This document shows, one piece after another, positions 18,176 to 28,000 of a DNA stretch of 41,438 nucleotides. The stretch covers positions 1-41,438 of the forward strand of contig JAHUUM010000019.1 in NCBI GenBank assembly GCA_019218445.1, read 5' to 3'. A model generated the notes under the pieces. The model saw only the letters and a program-made list of their open reading frames with translations, searched no databases and had not been told where the DNA came from. Source of the stretch: Weeksellaceae bacterium TAE3-ERU29. GTDB lineage: Bacteria; Bacteroidota; Bacteroidia; Flavobacteriales; Weeksellaceae. The position numbers were made by a program, and so were the translations under genes. The first letter of the stretch is position 1. Each line of letters starts with the position of its first letter.

Positions 18176-19033
18176 ATGAAAAGATTAAAAATTGCAATCC
18201 AAAAAAAAGGTCGTTTGAGCGAAAAATCTCTCGAATTATTAAACGAATGTGGTGTTAAAATATCTAATACCGACCGAAAATTAAAAGCCGAAGCTCGTAA
18301 TTTTCCCATAGAAATTCTATTTCTTCGAGATGATGATATTCCGCAATATGTAGAAAAAGGTGTCGCCGATATTGGTATTTTAGGCGAAAATGAAGTATTG
18401 GAAAAAGATAAAGACGTTTCCGTTGTAGAAAAACTTGGATTTGGCAGATGTCGCCTTTCCTTAGCAATTCCAAAAGACGAAGATTACACTGATGTTTCCT
18501 ATTTTGAAGGTAAAAAAATCGCGACCAGTTATCCGAAAATACTTCAAAAATATTTCAAAGAAAAAAAGATAAATGTAGCTATTGAAGAAATTGGCGGAAG
18601 TGTAGAAATAGCTACGGGAATCGGATTAGCTGACGGGATTTTTGATATTGTAAGTACAGGCAGTACCTTAATAATGAATGGTTTAAAAGAGGTTGATGCC
18701 ATAATGAAAAGTGAGGCAGTTCTTATTTCCAACAAATCGCTTGACAATGAAAAAACCGAATTATTAGAAAAATTATTGTTCCGTATTCGAGCGTATAAAA
18801 GAGGAGTTGGCAGTAAATATATCGTAATGAACGCACCGAATGAATCCATTCCAAAAATTTGTTCCATTTTGCCGGGAATGAAGTCGCCGAGTATTTTACC
18901 ATTGGCGGAGGAAAATTGGAGCAGTATTCATTCTGTTGTAAAAGAAGATGAATTTTGGGACGTAATTGATGCCTTGAAAGACGTACAAGCACAAGGTATT
19001 TTGGTAATGAATATTGAAAAAATGATTTTGTAA
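18176..19033 (+). CDS. hisG: ATP phosphoribosyltransferase, long form
   Basis: HisG joins ATP and PRPP to form phosphoribosyl-ATP, the first and feedback-controlled step of histidine synthesis. At 285 residues this is the long, homohexameric form. The catalytic domain starts MKRLKIAIQKKGRLSEKSLELL. The PRPP-binding region includes EVDAIMKSEAVLISN after the phosphate loop DIVSTGSTLIMNGLKEV. The C-terminal regulatory domain (about residues 215-285, LPLAEENWSSIHSVVKEDEFW) is present, so no HisZ partner is needed. It is the first structural gene of the operon, behind the leader-peptide attenuator, and is followed after 20 bases by hisD. Confidence 0.97.
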   Translation: MKRLKIAIQKKGRLSEKSLELLNECGVKISNTDRKLKAEARNFPIEILFLRDDDIPQYVEKGVADIGILGENEVLEKDKDVSVVEKLGFGRCRLSLAIPKDEDYTDVSYFEGKKIATSYPKILQKYFKEKKINVAIEEIGGSVEIATGIGLADGIFDIVSTGSTLIMNGLKEVDAIMKSEAVLISNKSLDNEKTELLEKLLFRIRAYKRGVGSKYIVMNAPNESIPKICSILPGMKSPSILPLAEENWSSIHSVVKEDEFWDVIDALKDVQAQGILVMNIEKMIL

Positions 19034-19053
19034 CCACCTCAAAAAACAAGAAT

Positions 19054-20355
19054 ATGAAACTTATAAAAAATCCACCTCGCAACAATTGGGAAAGCCTGAC
19101 AACAAGACCGAAAGTCAATCAAAAAGAATTGACGGATTTGGTGGAGTCTATCTTTGAAGAAATCAAAGAAAACGGAGATAATGCGGTATTGAATTACGGA
19201 AGAAAATTTGATTTCCCCAATCAAAAATCATTATTTATTGAGGAAAATAAAGTGGCAAAAGCAATCGATTCCGTTCCCGAAGAATTGAAAAAAGCCATTC
19301 AATTAGCCAAAGAAAATATCGAAAAATTTCACCTTTCTCAACAGACACAAGTCAAAAAAATAGAAACTACACCGGGGGTAATTTGTTGGCGAGAAGCTCG
19401 TCCCATAGAGAAAGTCGGGATTTATATTCCTGGTGGAACAGCACCGCTTTTTTCTACTGTTTTAATGCTTGCTATTCCTGCTAAAATTGCGGGTTGCAAG
19501 GAAATTGTATTATGTACGCCACCTAATAAAAACGGAGAAATTCACCCTGCAATTTTATACACTGCGAAACTTACGGGCGTTACCAAAATTTACGCAGTCG
19601 GTGGAATCCAAGCGATTGGAGCAATGACGTTCGGAACAGAAAGTATTCCAAGAGTGAATAAAATTTTTGGCCCGGGAAATCAATATGTAACTTCAGCCAA
19701 ACAAATGGCTCAATTTTACGGAACAGCAATTGATATGCCCGCCGGTCCGAGTGAACTTTTAATCATTGCCGATGCAACTTCTAATCCGGCTTTTGTAGCG
19801 TCCGATTTGCTTTCTCAAGCAGAACACGGAGTGGATAGTCAAGTAGTGTTACTTTCTACAAATGAGAATGTTATAAAATCCGTTCAGAAAGAAATTGAAT
19901 TACAATTAGCGAAATTACCTCGAAAAGAAATCGCTAAAAAAGCATTGGAAAACAGTCAAATTATTTATTTTGAAAATATAAAAGATTGTGTTGATTTCAG
20001 TAATTTATACGCCCCCGAACACTTGATTTTGGCAGTGGAAAATTTCATTTCCGTAAGTGAAAAAATCATCAATGCGGGATCTGTTTTCTTAGGAAATTAC
20101 AGTTGCGAAAGTGCGGGCGATTATGCAAGCGGAACAAATCACACCTTGCCGACAAGTGCCTATGCCAGAGCATACAGCGGAGTTTCTTTGGATAGTTTCA
20201 TCAAGAAAATTACGTTTCAAGAACTTACGGAACAAGGTATTCAAAATATCGGGAAAGCCATTGAAATTATGGCAGAAACCGAAGATTTATTTGCTCATAG
20301 AAATGCGGTAAGTATTCGTTTACAAGATATTAACACTAAAAACTCAGCCTTATGA
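19054..20355 (+). CDS. hisD: histidinol dehydrogenase
   Basis: HisD performs the last two steps, oxidising L-histidinol through histidinal to histidine with NAD and a bound zinc. The 433-residue length is normal. Visible signatures are KIFGPGNQYVTSAKQ, DMPAGPSELLIIAD (NAD/substrate region), SQAEHGVDSQ (zinc-binding Gln and His) and ESAGDYASGTNHTLPTSAYA with the conserved catalytic/zinc residues. The stop overlaps the hisC start by 4 bases (ATGA), giving translational coupling. Confidence 0.98.
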   Translation: MKLIKNPPRNNWESLTTRPKVNQKELTDLVESIFEEIKENGDNAVLNYGRKFDFPNQKSLFIEENKVAKAIDSVPEELKKAIQLAKENIEKFHLSQQTQVKKIETTPGVICWREARPIEKVGIYIPGGTAPLFSTVLMLAIPAKIAGCKEIVLCTPPNKNGEIHPAILYTAKLTGVTKIYAVGGIQAIGAMTFGTESIPRVNKIFGPGNQYVTSAKQMAQFYGTAIDMPAGPSELLIIADATSNPAFVASDLLSQAEHGVDSQVVLLSTNENVIKSVQKEIELQLAKLPRKEIAKKALENSQIIYFENIKDCVDFSNLYAPEHLILAVENFISVSEKIINAGSVFLGNYSCESAGDYASGTNHTLPTSAYARAYSGVSLDSFIKKITFQELTEQGIQNIGKAIEIMAETEDLFAHRNAVSIRLQDINTKNSAL

Positions 20356-21398
20356 AAAAGTTTGATTTAACTTCATTGGTACGCAAAAATATTTTGGCAC
20401 TTGAGCCGTATTCTTGTGCCAGAGATGAATTCAAAGGTGATAAAGGAATTTTCCTTGATGCCAACGAAAACCCGTACGGAACGCTCAATCGTTATCCCGA
20501 TACACAACAAAAAGCCTTAAAATCAGAGCTTTCCAAAATAAAACAAATTCCGAGTGAACAGATTTTTATAGGCAATGGAAGTGATGAAGTTATTGATTTG
20601 ATTTTCAGAGTGTTTACTACACCTCAAAAAGATAAAATCATAATTTGTCCGCCTACTTACGGAATGTACGAAGTTTCGGCAAATATCAATGATGTGGAAA
20701 TCGAAAAAGTCCCGTTACTTTCTAAATTTCAATTAGATATTGAAAATATTTTGCGAAAAATAAATGAAACAGAAATCAAACTTATTTTTATTTGTTCCCC
20801 TAATAATCCTACGGGAAACAGCTTGAAATCCATTGATATTTTGTTGCAGAATTTTAACGGGATTGTTGTTTTGGACGAGGCTTATATTGATTTTTGTGCG
20901 GATAAATCATACTTGAAAAATCTCAATCAATATCCAAATTTAATCATAACGCAAACCTTTAGCAAGGCGTGGGCTTTGGCGGGAGCTCGCGTGGGAATTG
21001 CTTATGCAAGCACCGAAATTATTGGGCTTATGAACAAAGTGAAACCGCCTTACAATGTGAGTACACTCAACCAAAAAGAGGCTTTGAAAGCTCTTTTAGA
21101 CAAGGAAACCACTCAAAAAAGAATTGAGGAAATCATAAATGAAAGAGCATTTTTAATCAAAGAATTTGATAAATTAGCGATTGTGAAAAAGATTTATCCG
21201 TCCGATGCGAATTTCTTGCTGATAGAAGTCTCTGATGCAAATTATGTTTATAATCAATTGATTAACAAAGAAATCATCATAAGAAATCGAAATTCACAAG
21301 TGAAAAATTGCGTTCGGGTAACCATAGGAACGCCCGATGAAAATCAATCACTTTTGGCAGAAATGAAACGCCTAAATACGGAACTAAAAAACAATTAA
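20352..21398 (+). CDS. hisC: histidinol-phosphate aminotransferase
   Basis: This PLP enzyme converts imidazole-acetol phosphate and glutamate to histidinol phosphate. The 348-residue protein shows [16 protein letters not shown], the HisC hallmark near the N-terminus. It also has [14 protein letters not shown] and [11 protein letters not shown] (the Asp on the PLP ring), and [16 protein letters not shown] with Schiff-base lysine K205. [14 protein letters not shown] near the end supplies the substrate-binding arginine. It overlaps hisD by 4 bases and ends 1 base before hisB. Confidence 0.97.
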   Translation: MKKFDLTSLVRKNILALEPYSCARDEFKGDKGIFLDANENPYGTLNRYPDTQQKALKSELSKIKQIPSEQIFIGNGSDEVIDLIFRVFTTPQKDKIIICPPTYGMYEVSANINDVEIEKVPLLSKFQLDIENILRKINETEIKLIFICSPNNPTGNSLKSIDILLQNFNGIVVLDEAYIDFCADKSYLKNLNQYPNLIITQTFSKAWALAGARVGIAYASTEIIGLMNKVKPPYNVSTLNQKEALKALLDKETTQKRIEEIINERAFLIKEFDKLAIVKKIYPSDANFLLIEVSDANYVYNQLINKEIIIRNRNSQVKNCVRVTIGTPDENQSLLAEMKRLNTELKNN

Positions 21399-21399
21399 A

Positions 21400-22488
21400 A
21401 TGAAAAAAGTACTTTTTATAGACCGCGACGGAACGCTTATTTTAGAGCCTGAAGATGAGCAAATTGACAGCTTTGAAAAATTGGAATTTTATCCAAAAGT
21501 TTTTCAATATTTATCGCGAATTGCCAATGAATTGGAATACGAATTGGTTATGGTAAGCAATCAGGACGGTTTGGGAACGGATTCTTTTCCCGAAGATACT
21601 TTTTATCCCGTTCAGAATTTTATCATAAAAGCATTTGAAAATGAAGGAGTTAAATTCAAAGAAATTCTTATTGACCGCTCTTTTCCACACGAAAATTCCC
21701 CTTTCAGAAAACCGGGAACAGCATTGCTAACTCATTATATAAAAGGAAATTATGATTTAGCCAATTCATTTGTAATCGGCGATAGAAAAACGGACGTAAT
21801 GCTTGCCGAAAATTTAGGCTGTCAGTCAATTTATTTGAGCAAAAACAATGATGCCGATGCCACACTTTGCACTTTGGAATGGGGCGAAATTTATCAATTC
21901 TTAAAATCGAAACCTCGAAAAGGAAAAGTCCACCGAAAAACTGCGGAAACCGATATTTTGGTAGAAGTCAATTTAGACGGAACGGGAAAAAGTGAAATTC
22001 AAACAGGCATAGGCTTTTTCGACCATATGTTAGAACAAATTTCACGACACGGAAACCTTGATTTAACTGTGAAAGTAAAAGGCGATTTACACATCGACGA
22101 ACATCATACCATTGAGGACGTGGCAATTACGTTAGGCGATGCCTTCGTTCAGGCTTTGGGAAGGAAAAAAGGCATTGAGCGTTACGGATTTACGTTACCT
22201 ATGGACGATTGTTTGGCACAAGTCGCTATTGATTTTGGAGGGCGTCCGTGGCTTGTTTGGGAGGTCAATTTTGAACGTGAAAAAATCGGTGATTTTCCAA
22301 CAGAAATGTTTGTTCATTTCTTTAAATCATTTAGTGATAATGCCAAATGCAACCTAAATATTAAGGCGGAAGGCAATAACGAACATCACAAAATTGAAGG
22401 AATTTTTAAAGCCTTTGCCAAAGCCATAAAAATGGCAGTGAAACGAGGAGAAAATTCAAAAATACCAAGCACAAAAGGTGTAATTTAG
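21400..22488 (+). CDS. hisB: bifunctional histidinol-phosphatase/IGP dehydratase
   Basis: The 362-residue protein fuses two steps. The N-terminal HAD phosphatase (about 1-165, FIDRDGTLI with D8 and D10, [17 protein letters not shown]) removes phosphate from histidinol phosphate. The C-terminal part (about 170-362) dehydrates imidazole-glycerol phosphate. It carries the paired metal-binding motifs [11 protein letters not shown] and [16 protein letters not shown], and [16 protein letters not shown]. The same fusion is known in enteric bacteria and is common in Bacteroidota. Length and motif set indicate both activities are intact. Gaps are 1 base to hisC and 6 bases to hisH. Confidence 0.97.
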   Translation: MKKVLFIDRDGTLILEPEDEQIDSFEKLEFYPKVFQYLSRIANELEYELVMVSNQDGLGTDSFPEDTFYPVQNFIIKAFENEGVKFKEILIDRSFPHENSPFRKPGTALLTHYIKGNYDLANSFVIGDRKTDVMLAENLGCQSIYLSKNNDADATLCTLEWGEIYQFLKSKPRKGKVHRKTAETDILVEVNLDGTGKSEIQTGIGFFDHMLEQISRHGNLDLTVKVKGDLHIDEHHTIEDVAITLGDAFVQALGRKKGIERYGFTLPMDDCLAQVAIDFGGRPWLVWEVNFEREKIGDFPTEMFVHFFKSFSDNAKCNLNIKAEGNNEHHKIEGIFKAFAKAIKMAVKRGENSKIPSTKGVI

Positions 22489-22494
22489 ATATAA

Positions 22495-23073
22495 ATGATA
22501 GCAATTGTAAAATATAACGCAGGAAACACAACTTCGGTAAAAAATGCAGTGGAAAGGCTCGGCTACGAATGTAAAATCACTGATAATAAAGAAGAATTAC
22601 AAAGTGCCGAAAAAGTAATTTTCCCCGGTGTGGGTGAGGCTCGTTCCGCAATGGAGTATCTCAAAAAAAGAGAATTAGACAAGGTTATAAAATCCTTAAA
22701 ACAACCTGTTTTGGGAATTTGTTTGGGATTACAATTGATGTGCGATTTTTCCGAAGAAAACAATACGGAATGCTTAGGAATTTTCAATGTAAAAGTGAAG
22801 AAATTTCCGCCGAAAGATATTGTACCGCATATGGGTTGGAATAATTTATTGGATATCAAAAGTGAGCTTTTTGAAAATATCAATAAAAATGACGATATTT
22901 ATTTTGTTCATAGTTATTACGCTGAACTTTCCGATCAAACCATTGCTACTTGCGATTATATTTTGCCTTTTAGTGCGTCTATGCGTAACGGTAATTTTTT
23001 CGCGACGCAATTCCACCCCGAAAAGTCAGGAAGTGTGGGAGAAAAAATATTAAAAAACTTTTTAAAACTCTAA
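22495..23073 (+). CDS. hisH: imidazole glycerol phosphate synthase, glutaminase subunit
   Basis: HisH splits glutamine and feeds ammonia to HisF. It is a 192-residue class I glutamine amidotransferase with nucleophile C76 in GICLGLQLM and the His-Glu pair in TQFHPEKSG near the C-terminus. [16 protein letters not shown] supplies the oxyanion-loop region. It lies 6 bases after hisB and 2 bases before hisA. hisF, its partner subunit, follows hisA. Confidence 0.97.
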   Translation: MIAIVKYNAGNTTSVKNAVERLGYECKITDNKEELQSAEKVIFPGVGEARSAMEYLKKRELDKVIKSLKQPVLGICLGLQLMCDFSEENNTECLGIFNVKVKKFPPKDIVPHMGWNNLLDIKSELFENINKNDDIYFVHSYYAELSDQTIATCDYILPFSASMRNGNFFATQFHPEKSGSVGEKILKNFLKL

Positions 23074-23075
23074 TT

Positions 23076-23792
23076 ATGAGAATTATACCGGCTATTGATA
23101 TAATTAACGGAAAATGTGTACGTCTTACCAAAGGCGATTATTCCACACAAAAAACATATCACGAAAATCCGTTGGAAATGGCTAAAATGTTTGAAGATAA
23201 CGGCATTCAGTTTTTACATTTGGTCGATTTGGACGGAGCGAAATCACAACATATTATCAACCATAAAGTTTTAAATGAAATCACTGTAAAAACTTCTTTG
23301 AAAGTGGATTTCGGCGGTGGAATAAAATCCGATGAAGATGCTCGAATTGCTTTTGAAAGCGGGGCATCACAGATTACGGGTGGAAGTATTGCAGTAGAAA
23401 ATCCTGAATTATTTTTGCATTGGCTTGCCACATACGGAACGGATAAAATCATTTTGGGAGCGGACAGTAATCAACGGAAAATCGCAACGCGAGGTTGGTT
23501 GGAACAATCGGAATTGGATATTGTGGATTTCATTTTAGAATATGAAAAAAAAGGCATTAAAAATGTGATTTGTACCGATATTTCCAAAGACGGAATGTTG
23601 CAAGGCGTTTCGGAAGAACTTTACAAGGAAATCCTGCAAAAATCAAAAGTGAATTTAATTGCCAGTGGCGGTGTTTCTTCTATTGAAGATTTGGAAATAT
23701 CTAAAGAAATTGGTTGTGAGGGAGTTATCATCGGAAAAGCTATTTATGAAGGAAAAATTTCGATGAAAGAATTACAAAATTTCATAGCTTAA
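23076..23792 (+). CDS. hisA: ProFAR isomerase (phosphoribosylformimino-AICAR-P isomerase)
   Basis: HisA opens the ribose ring of ProFAR by an Amadori rearrangement. The 238-residue (beta/alpha)8 barrel begins [21 protein letters not shown], with the catalytic Asp in PAIDI. It shows [20 protein letters not shown] and the second catalytic Asp in [12 protein letters not shown]; the C-terminal phosphate loops are [12 protein letters not shown] and [11 protein letters not shown]. It is clearly HisA rather than its paralogue HisF, which follows 11 bases later. Confidence 0.97.
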   Translation: MRIIPAIDIINGKCVRLTKGDYSTQKTYHENPLEMAKMFEDNGIQFLHLVDLDGAKSQHIINHKVLNEITVKTSLKVDFGGGIKSDEDARIAFESGASQITGGSIAVENPELFLHWLATYGTDKIILGADSNQRKIATRGWLEQSELDIVDFILEYEKKGIKNVICTDISKDGMLQGVSEELYKEILQKSKVNLIASGGVSSIEDLEISKEIGCEGVIIGKAIYEGKISMKELQNFIA

Positions 23793-23803
23793 AATCGAGA
23801 AAT

Positions 23804-24556
23804 ATGCTAAAGAAAAGAATTATTCCTTGCTTGGATATTAAGGACGGACGAACGGTAAAAGGCGTAAATTTCGTTGGATTAAAAGATGCGGGAGATGCGG
23901 TGGAATTGGCGAAAAAATATGTACAAGAAGGTGCGGACGAACTTGTTTTTTTGGATATAACCGCCACAGTAGAAAAGCGAAAAACACTAACAAAATTAGT
24001 GGAAAAAATTGCCAAAGAAATCAATATTCCGTTCACGGTGGGCGGTGGAATTAACTCTTTGGAAGATGCCAAAGCCATAATAAAATCGGGGGCAGACAAA
24101 GTGAGTATCAACTCATCAGCAGTGAAAAATCCGAAACTTATCAGTGAAATTGCCGAGCAATTCGGAAATCAATGCGTTGTGCTTGCCATTGATTCCAAAC
24201 TGGAAAATAATGAGTGGACTGTTTATGTTCACGGAGGACGAACTGCGACTTCTCTTCGTACAATTGAATGGGCGAAAGAAGGAGAAAAACTCGGTGCGGG
24301 CGAGATTTTACTGACTTCTATGAACAATGACGGAACGGGAAATGGTTTCGCTCTTGATATTTTGGAAGAAGTTAGTAATATCGTGAATATTCCCGTAATT
24401 GCTTCAGGCGGAGCGGGAAATATGCAACATTTCGCCGATGTATTTTTGCAAACAAAAGCAAATGCGGCATTGGCTGCCGGGACATTTCACTTTGGAAAAA
24501 TTAAAATTCCTGAATTAAAAACTTATTTAAAAAATCAAAATATACCAATACGATGA
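23804..24556 (+). CDS. hisF: imidazole glycerol phosphate synthase, cyclase subunit
   Basis: HisF uses ammonia from HisH to form imidazole glycerol phosphate and AICAR, linking histidine to purine metabolism. The 250-residue barrel starts [20 protein letters not shown], with the catalytic Asp in CLDI. It continues with [35 protein letters not shown] (second catalytic Asp), [16 protein letters not shown] and [13 protein letters not shown]. The length is normal. Its stop overlaps the hisIE start by 4 bases. Confidence 0.97.
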   Translation: MLKKRIIPCLDIKDGRTVKGVNFVGLKDAGDAVELAKKYVQEGADELVFLDITATVEKRKTLTKLVEKIAKEINIPFTVGGGINSLEDAKAIIKSGADKVSINSSAVKNPKLISEIAEQFGNQCVVLAIDSKLENNEWTVYVHGGRTATSLRTIEWAKEGEKLGAGEILLTSMNNDGTGNGFALDILEEVSNIVNIPVIASGGAGNMQHFADVFLQTKANAALAAGTFHFGKIKIPELKTYLKNQNIPIR

Positions 24557-25140
24557 ATATCAATTTTTCAAAATCCGGCGACGGCTTAGTTCCGGTAATC
24601 ATTCAAAATACAAAGAATTTACACGTTTTGATGCTGGGCTATATGAACAAAGAGGCTTTGCAAAAAACGATTGATGAGAAAAAAGTAACTTTTTTCAGCC
24701 GAAGTAAAAATCGATTATGGACAAAAGGCGAAACGTCAGGAAATTTTTTGTGGGTAGATGAAATTTCTCACGATTGTGACAATGATGCGATTCTTATTAA
24801 AGCCAATCCGGAAGGTCCAACGTGCCACACAGGAAGTAATTCTTGTTTTAAAGAAGATTCTTCAAAAGGTTTTCTATATGAATTGGAAAACGTTATAGAA
24901 CAACGAATTACAGATAAATCCGAAGGCTCATATACGAGTAAACTTTTCCAAAGAGGTGTGAATAAAGTAGCTCAAAAAGTAGGCGAAGAAGCTGTGGAAT
25001 TAGTGATAGAAGCCAAAGATAACAATGTTGATTTATTCAAAAATGAAGCTGCCGATTTATTGTATCATTTTTTGATTTTGCTAAAAACAAAAGATTTGAA
25101 ATTGGAAGATATTGAGGAAGTTTTGAGAGGAAGGCATTGA
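24553..25140 (+). CDS. hisIE: bifunctional PR-AMP cyclohydrolase/PR-ATP pyrophosphatase
   Basis: This 195-residue fusion catalyses steps two and three of the pathway. The N-terminal HisI part (about 1-105) shows [32 protein letters not shown] and the metal-binding stretch [22 protein letters not shown]. The C-terminal HisE part (about 110-195) shows [18 protein letters not shown] and [14 protein letters not shown], the acidic metal-binding helices of the MazG-like fold. It is the last gene of the operon and is followed by a strong hairpin. Confidence 0.97.
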   Translation: MNINFSKSGDGLVPVIIQNTKNLHVLMLGYMNKEALQKTIDEKKVTFFSRSKNRLWTKGETSGNFLWVDEISHDCDNDAILIKANPEGPTCHTGSNSCFKEDSSKGFLYELENVIEQRITDKSEGSYTSKLFQRGVNKVAQKVGEEAVELVIEAKDNNVDLFKNEAADLLYHFLILLKTKDLKLEDIEEVLRGRH

Positions 25141-25161
25141 AGGTATATCATTTAATTTGAG

Positions 25162-25195
25162 AGCAATCAACTAAAAATTAGTTGATTGCTTTTTT
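25162..25195. terminator. terminator at the end of the his operon
   Basis: AGCAATCAACTAA (25162-25174) pairs perfectly over 13 bp with TTAGTTGATTGCT (25178-25190) and is followed by T residues. The stop codon of the opposing PepSY gene (25171-25173) lies inside the left arm, so the converging genes share the hairpin. Confidence 0.9.
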
Positions 25196-26718
25196 ATTTG
25201 ATAAAGTATAAAAAAACCAACAGCTGAAAGGATTAACCAAAAACTATCTATCATAAAAATACTGTATTGACTTTGAATAGTATTCCATATCCAGTTTTGA
25301 GTTAAAATTCCATTTATAATAGGAATACATATTCCTAAGACACTTCCCCACAATAAACTTTTCTTAAATACATAGGTATTATTTCTCTTCTTGAAAAAGA
25401 AAAATGAAAGTAAAAACCACAAAATAAAAAAGAAAATATAATAAGCTGCTTGTTGATTCTTAATTGATTCCGATAAAAAACGTGAAAATATAAAAGACAA
25501 AGCAATTACAGGATAAAGACTCAAACAAATAGCCATATATAGCCGACAAACTTTAGCTTGGTATTTTTGTTGTTTTTCGGTGTATTGCTTCGTTTTTCTA
25601 GCTGTTAACCAAATCATTACTCCCGAAAGAATAACAACACATGTAATAAAAGAGAGTAGGGCATATAATAACTTTAGCCCAAAACCTCCATAGTCAGCAA
25701 AATGCAAACGGTTCACTATTTTTTGGAATCCATAAATATAGCTTGCTTTTTCATTCGGCTTAATTTCTTTTAAATCATTTAAATTATAAGCACTTGCAGT
25801 ACGTTTTGCTATATTGAAAAAGTTATTTTGAGCCAGAGGCATTCCTGATATAGAATATTCCATATTGATTCCTTGGTAATTTTCAATTTCCAAATGGGTA
25901 GGTTCAACTTCTTCCCAGTTAGCAGTATATTTAGCAACAAATTTATTAAATGAAGTAGGTGTTTGGTCGGTTAGTTTTTCCCATTTTACTTGAGCTCTTT
26001 CCGGACGTAAATCTGCCATTAATTTATCTGTATCATTTTCATACAGAAAATACCCCGGAAGTAATACCAAAATACTTAAGCCAAAAAAAGCTCCTGTAAC
26101 AGCGTACATTAATTGAAAAGGAAATCCAATAACGCCTAATAATGTATGGGTATCTGTCCATTTTATTTTTATTTTTCCTTTATTTCGGAATAGGAAAAAA
26201 TTGGTAATAATTTTATCCCAATGTATAATTAATCCTGTTATTAATGCAAATAAAAAAAAGAAAGAGACAAAGCCGGAAATATACAATCCCGCTCCCGGAA
26301 TTTGTCCTAAAAAGTGTAATCTAAATAAAAAATCACCTAAATTATAATTTTCATAGCGATTTTTTTTAGTGAAATTTTGAATATCTAAATAAAAAAGTTC
26401 AGATTTTAAATCTTCTTCGGAAACATTAGGTATATTAGACGGCTCAAGCCACACTTTTACTTGTCCTGTTTCTAATAAAGGAATAAAATAAATTTTTCTC
26501 CCCGTTAGATTATAATCTTCACCTAATTCATTTATGATTTTATCAAAATCTATTTGACTCAATTCTACTTTTGTAGTTCTTCCTTTCTCCCAAGTACTTA
26601 TTTCATTTCTAAAAAGAGCAAAACTTCCTGCAAAAAAAATAATATATAGCACTACACTTATTACAATTCCGCTGATTGTATGTGTATGGAATAATATATT
26701 GTAAATTCTTTTATTCAT
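25171..26718 (-). CDS. PepSY-type iron-uptake membrane protein (PiuB-like)
   Basis: The 515-residue protein begins NKRIYNILFHTHTISGIVISVVLYIIFFAGSFALFRNEI, the first helix of the PepSY-associated TM family, which holds several histidines at the membrane face. Further helices lie near residues 150-170, 195-225, 345-370, 395-415, 425-445, 455-475 and 485-505. Large extracytoplasmic segments lie between the early helices. Members are often iron-regulated, and some are linked to reductive release of iron from siderophores; the exact reaction is not settled. The operon with flavodoxin and the DUF3649-like and DUF3325-like proteins supports an iron role. Its 3' end lies inside the his terminator hairpin. 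Confidence 0.85.
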   Translation of the reverse strand: MNKRIYNILFHTHTISGIVISVVLYIIFFAGSFALFRNEISTWEKGRTTKVELSQIDFDKIINELGEDYNLTGRKIYFIPLLETGQVKVWLEPSNIPNVSEEDLKSELFYLDIQNFTKKNRYENYNLGDFLFRLHFLGQIPGAGLYISGFVSFFFLFALITGLIIHWDKIITNFFLFRNKGKIKIKWTDTHTLLGVIGFPFQLMYAVTGAFFGLSILVLLPGYFLYENDTDKLMADLRPERAQVKWEKLTDQTPTSFNKFVAKYTANWEEVEPTHLEIENYQGINMEYSISGMPLAQNNFFNIAKRTASAYNLNDLKEIKPNEKASYIYGFQKIVNRLHFADYGGFGLKLLYALLSFITCVVILSGVMIWLTARKTKQYTEKQQKYQAKVCRLYMAICLSLYPVIALSFIFSRFLSESIKNQQAAYYIFFFILWFLLSFFFFKKRNNTYVFKKSLLWGSVLGICIPIINGILTQNWIWNTIQSQYSIFMIDSFWLILSAVGFFILYQIKKQSTNF

Positions 26719-26733
26719 ATAGAGAAATAAAGT

Positions 26734-27033
26734 TTAAAAAGGGTTTTCTTGCATTCCTAAATAGAACAGGAACAATCCTATTACGATTAAAATTAAATAT
26801 AATACCCAAGCATGCCATCCATTTTTAAATAAAAAAGGAACGATTAGTAAACCACACCATACCACAAAATGAGTTATAATAATAGTAACAAGCACTTCTT
26901 TATGAAAGGGAAGCCAAAGGGCAAAAACCATATGATAAATAGCTGACAATAAATACCCACCTAAAATACCTGCTGATATTTTTGCAAAACGTTGCCATGG
27001 ATTTTTTGTAAGATATTTAGGATTAGCCGGCAT
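26734..27033 (-). CDS. small membrane protein, DUF3649-like (iron locus)
   Basis: This 99-residue protein has three hydrophobic helices. The segment RFAKISAGILGGYLLSAIYHMVFALWLP, followed by HFVVWCGLLIVPFLFKNGWHAWVLYL, resembles the DUF3649 family, small proteins often encoded between TonB-dependent siderophore receptors and PepSY proteins. The family assignment is by eye and tentative. It overlaps the upstream small membrane protein gene by 11 bases and lies 15 bases before the PepSY gene, so expression is shared. Confidence 0.68.
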   Translation of the reverse strand: MPANPKYLTKNPWQRFAKISAGILGGYLLSAIYHMVFALWLPFHKEVLVTIIITHFVVWCGLLIVPFLFKNGWHAWVLYLILIVIGLFLFYLGMQENPF

Positions 27034-27370
27034 AATAAAAATGAATTAAAGATTCGGTTATAATTAAAACTCCAAATAATATTAAAAGACTTTTCCATGA
27101 GAAAATTTTTAATGGATTTAAAATAATGACACAGCTGTATGCAGCTACTAAAGATAAAAACCATATTAAAAATCCTACTGTACTTACATTAAAATACCAT
27201 AAACTTAACCATAAAGAAATTAGGCTAAATACAATAGCACTATATTTAGCCCAATTTTTATGATTTTGTATTTTAATTTCGATTGTACTTTTATTCAATT
27301 CTGCTCTTTTAGAAGTGTTTAATATTAGAATAACACTTAAAATTAATAAGAAAAGAATAAGGCTGTACAT
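27023..27370 (-). CDS. small membrane protein, DUF3325-like (iron locus)
   Basis: The 115-residue protein has four predicted helices (about 2-20, 40-60, 63-85 and 90-112). The linker after helix 1 is polar, as in DUF3325 proteins that accompany PepSY/DUF3649 genes at iron-uptake loci elsewhere. Sequence identity to that family cannot be judged here; helix pattern, size and gene order are the evidence. It lies 8 bases after flavodoxin and overlaps the next gene by 11 bases. Confidence 0.65.
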   Translation of the reverse strand: MYSLILFLLILSVILILNTSKRAELNKSTIEIKIQNHKNWAKYSAIVFSLISLWLSLWYFNVSTVGFLIWFLSLVAAYSCVIILNPLKIFSWKSLLILFGVLIITESLIHFYYAG

Positions 27371-27378
27371 ATTAAGAA

Positions 27379-27900
27379 TTAAATTTTATCTTTTAATTCT
27401 TCTTCTAATTGAGCTACCCATTTTTGTAGACGATCATCAGTTAATTCAGGTTGATTATCATCGTCTAATGCTAATCCATAGAAATAATCATCGTTCATTT
27501 CTGCTTTAGATTCCTCATGGTCATAGCCTTCAGTTGGCCAATGCCCTACGATTTCCCCTCCGTTTTCTAAGATAACTTTGGCAAGAATTCCAATACCATC
27601 CACATAGTAGAAGTCATACCCATATTGATCTCCGGGGCCGTATAATGCTACTGTTTTTCCTGTAAAATCTATGGTTTTAAATTCATCAAAAAATGCTTCC
27701 CAATCGCTTTGTAATTCACCGTAATACCAAGTAGATAATCCGATAAAAATAATATCATAAGGTTCAAAATCAGCTGCTGAACAATCTGCAATTTTTTCTA
27801 TATGTAAAGGAGTTAAAGTCCAAAGGTTTTCTAATTTCTCTGTTATTTCTTCTGTTACTCCTGAATCTGATCCGTAAAATACACCAATAGTCTTTTCCAT
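27379..27900 (-). CDS. fldA: flavodoxin (long-chain)
   Basis: Flavodoxin is a small FMN electron carrier that replaces ferredoxin when iron is scarce. The 173-residue protein starts MEKTIGVFYGSDSGVTEEITEKL, the FMN phosphate loop. LSTWYYGELQSDW is the 50s loop with a stacking Trp, and ALYGPGDQYGYDFYYVDGIG is the 90s loop with stacking Tyr and the long-chain insertion. I use the ATG at 27900 rather than one 27 bases upstream because the protein begins with the family's usual N-terminus and the -7 element lies at 27925-27932, where it would overlap the longer start. It leads the operon with the PepSY group. Confidence 0.93.
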   Translation of the reverse strand: MEKTIGVFYGSDSGVTEEITEKLENLWTLTPLHIEKIADCSAADFEPYDIIFIGLSTWYYGELQSDWEAFFDEFKTIDFTGKTVALYGPGDQYGYDFYYVDGIGILAKVILENGGEIVGHWPTEGYDHEESKAEMNDDYFYGLALDDDNQPELTDDRLQKWVAQLEEELKDKI

Positions 27901-27924
27901 GAAATTTATAAATATATTTATAAG

Positions 27925-27932
27925 CAAATATA
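27925..27932 (-). promoter_or_regulatory. -7 element of the flavodoxin/PepSY operon
   Basis: TATATTTG on the minus strand, 24 bases before the flavodoxin ATG. An inverted repeat TTCTAA-N11-TTAGAA (27956-27978) covers the expected -33 region and could be a regulator site. I cannot say whether it is a Fur box. Confidence 0.5.
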
Positions 27933-28000
27933 AAAATATATTTCACTTTAAACTATTCTAAATAAATATTAATTAGAACTTTTACAGTTTTATAACAATT

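Noticed and set aside
27901-27927. Longer start for flavodoxin (adds MLINIFINF)
   Set aside because: The added stretch overlaps the -7 element and is not part of the flavodoxin family N-terminus.
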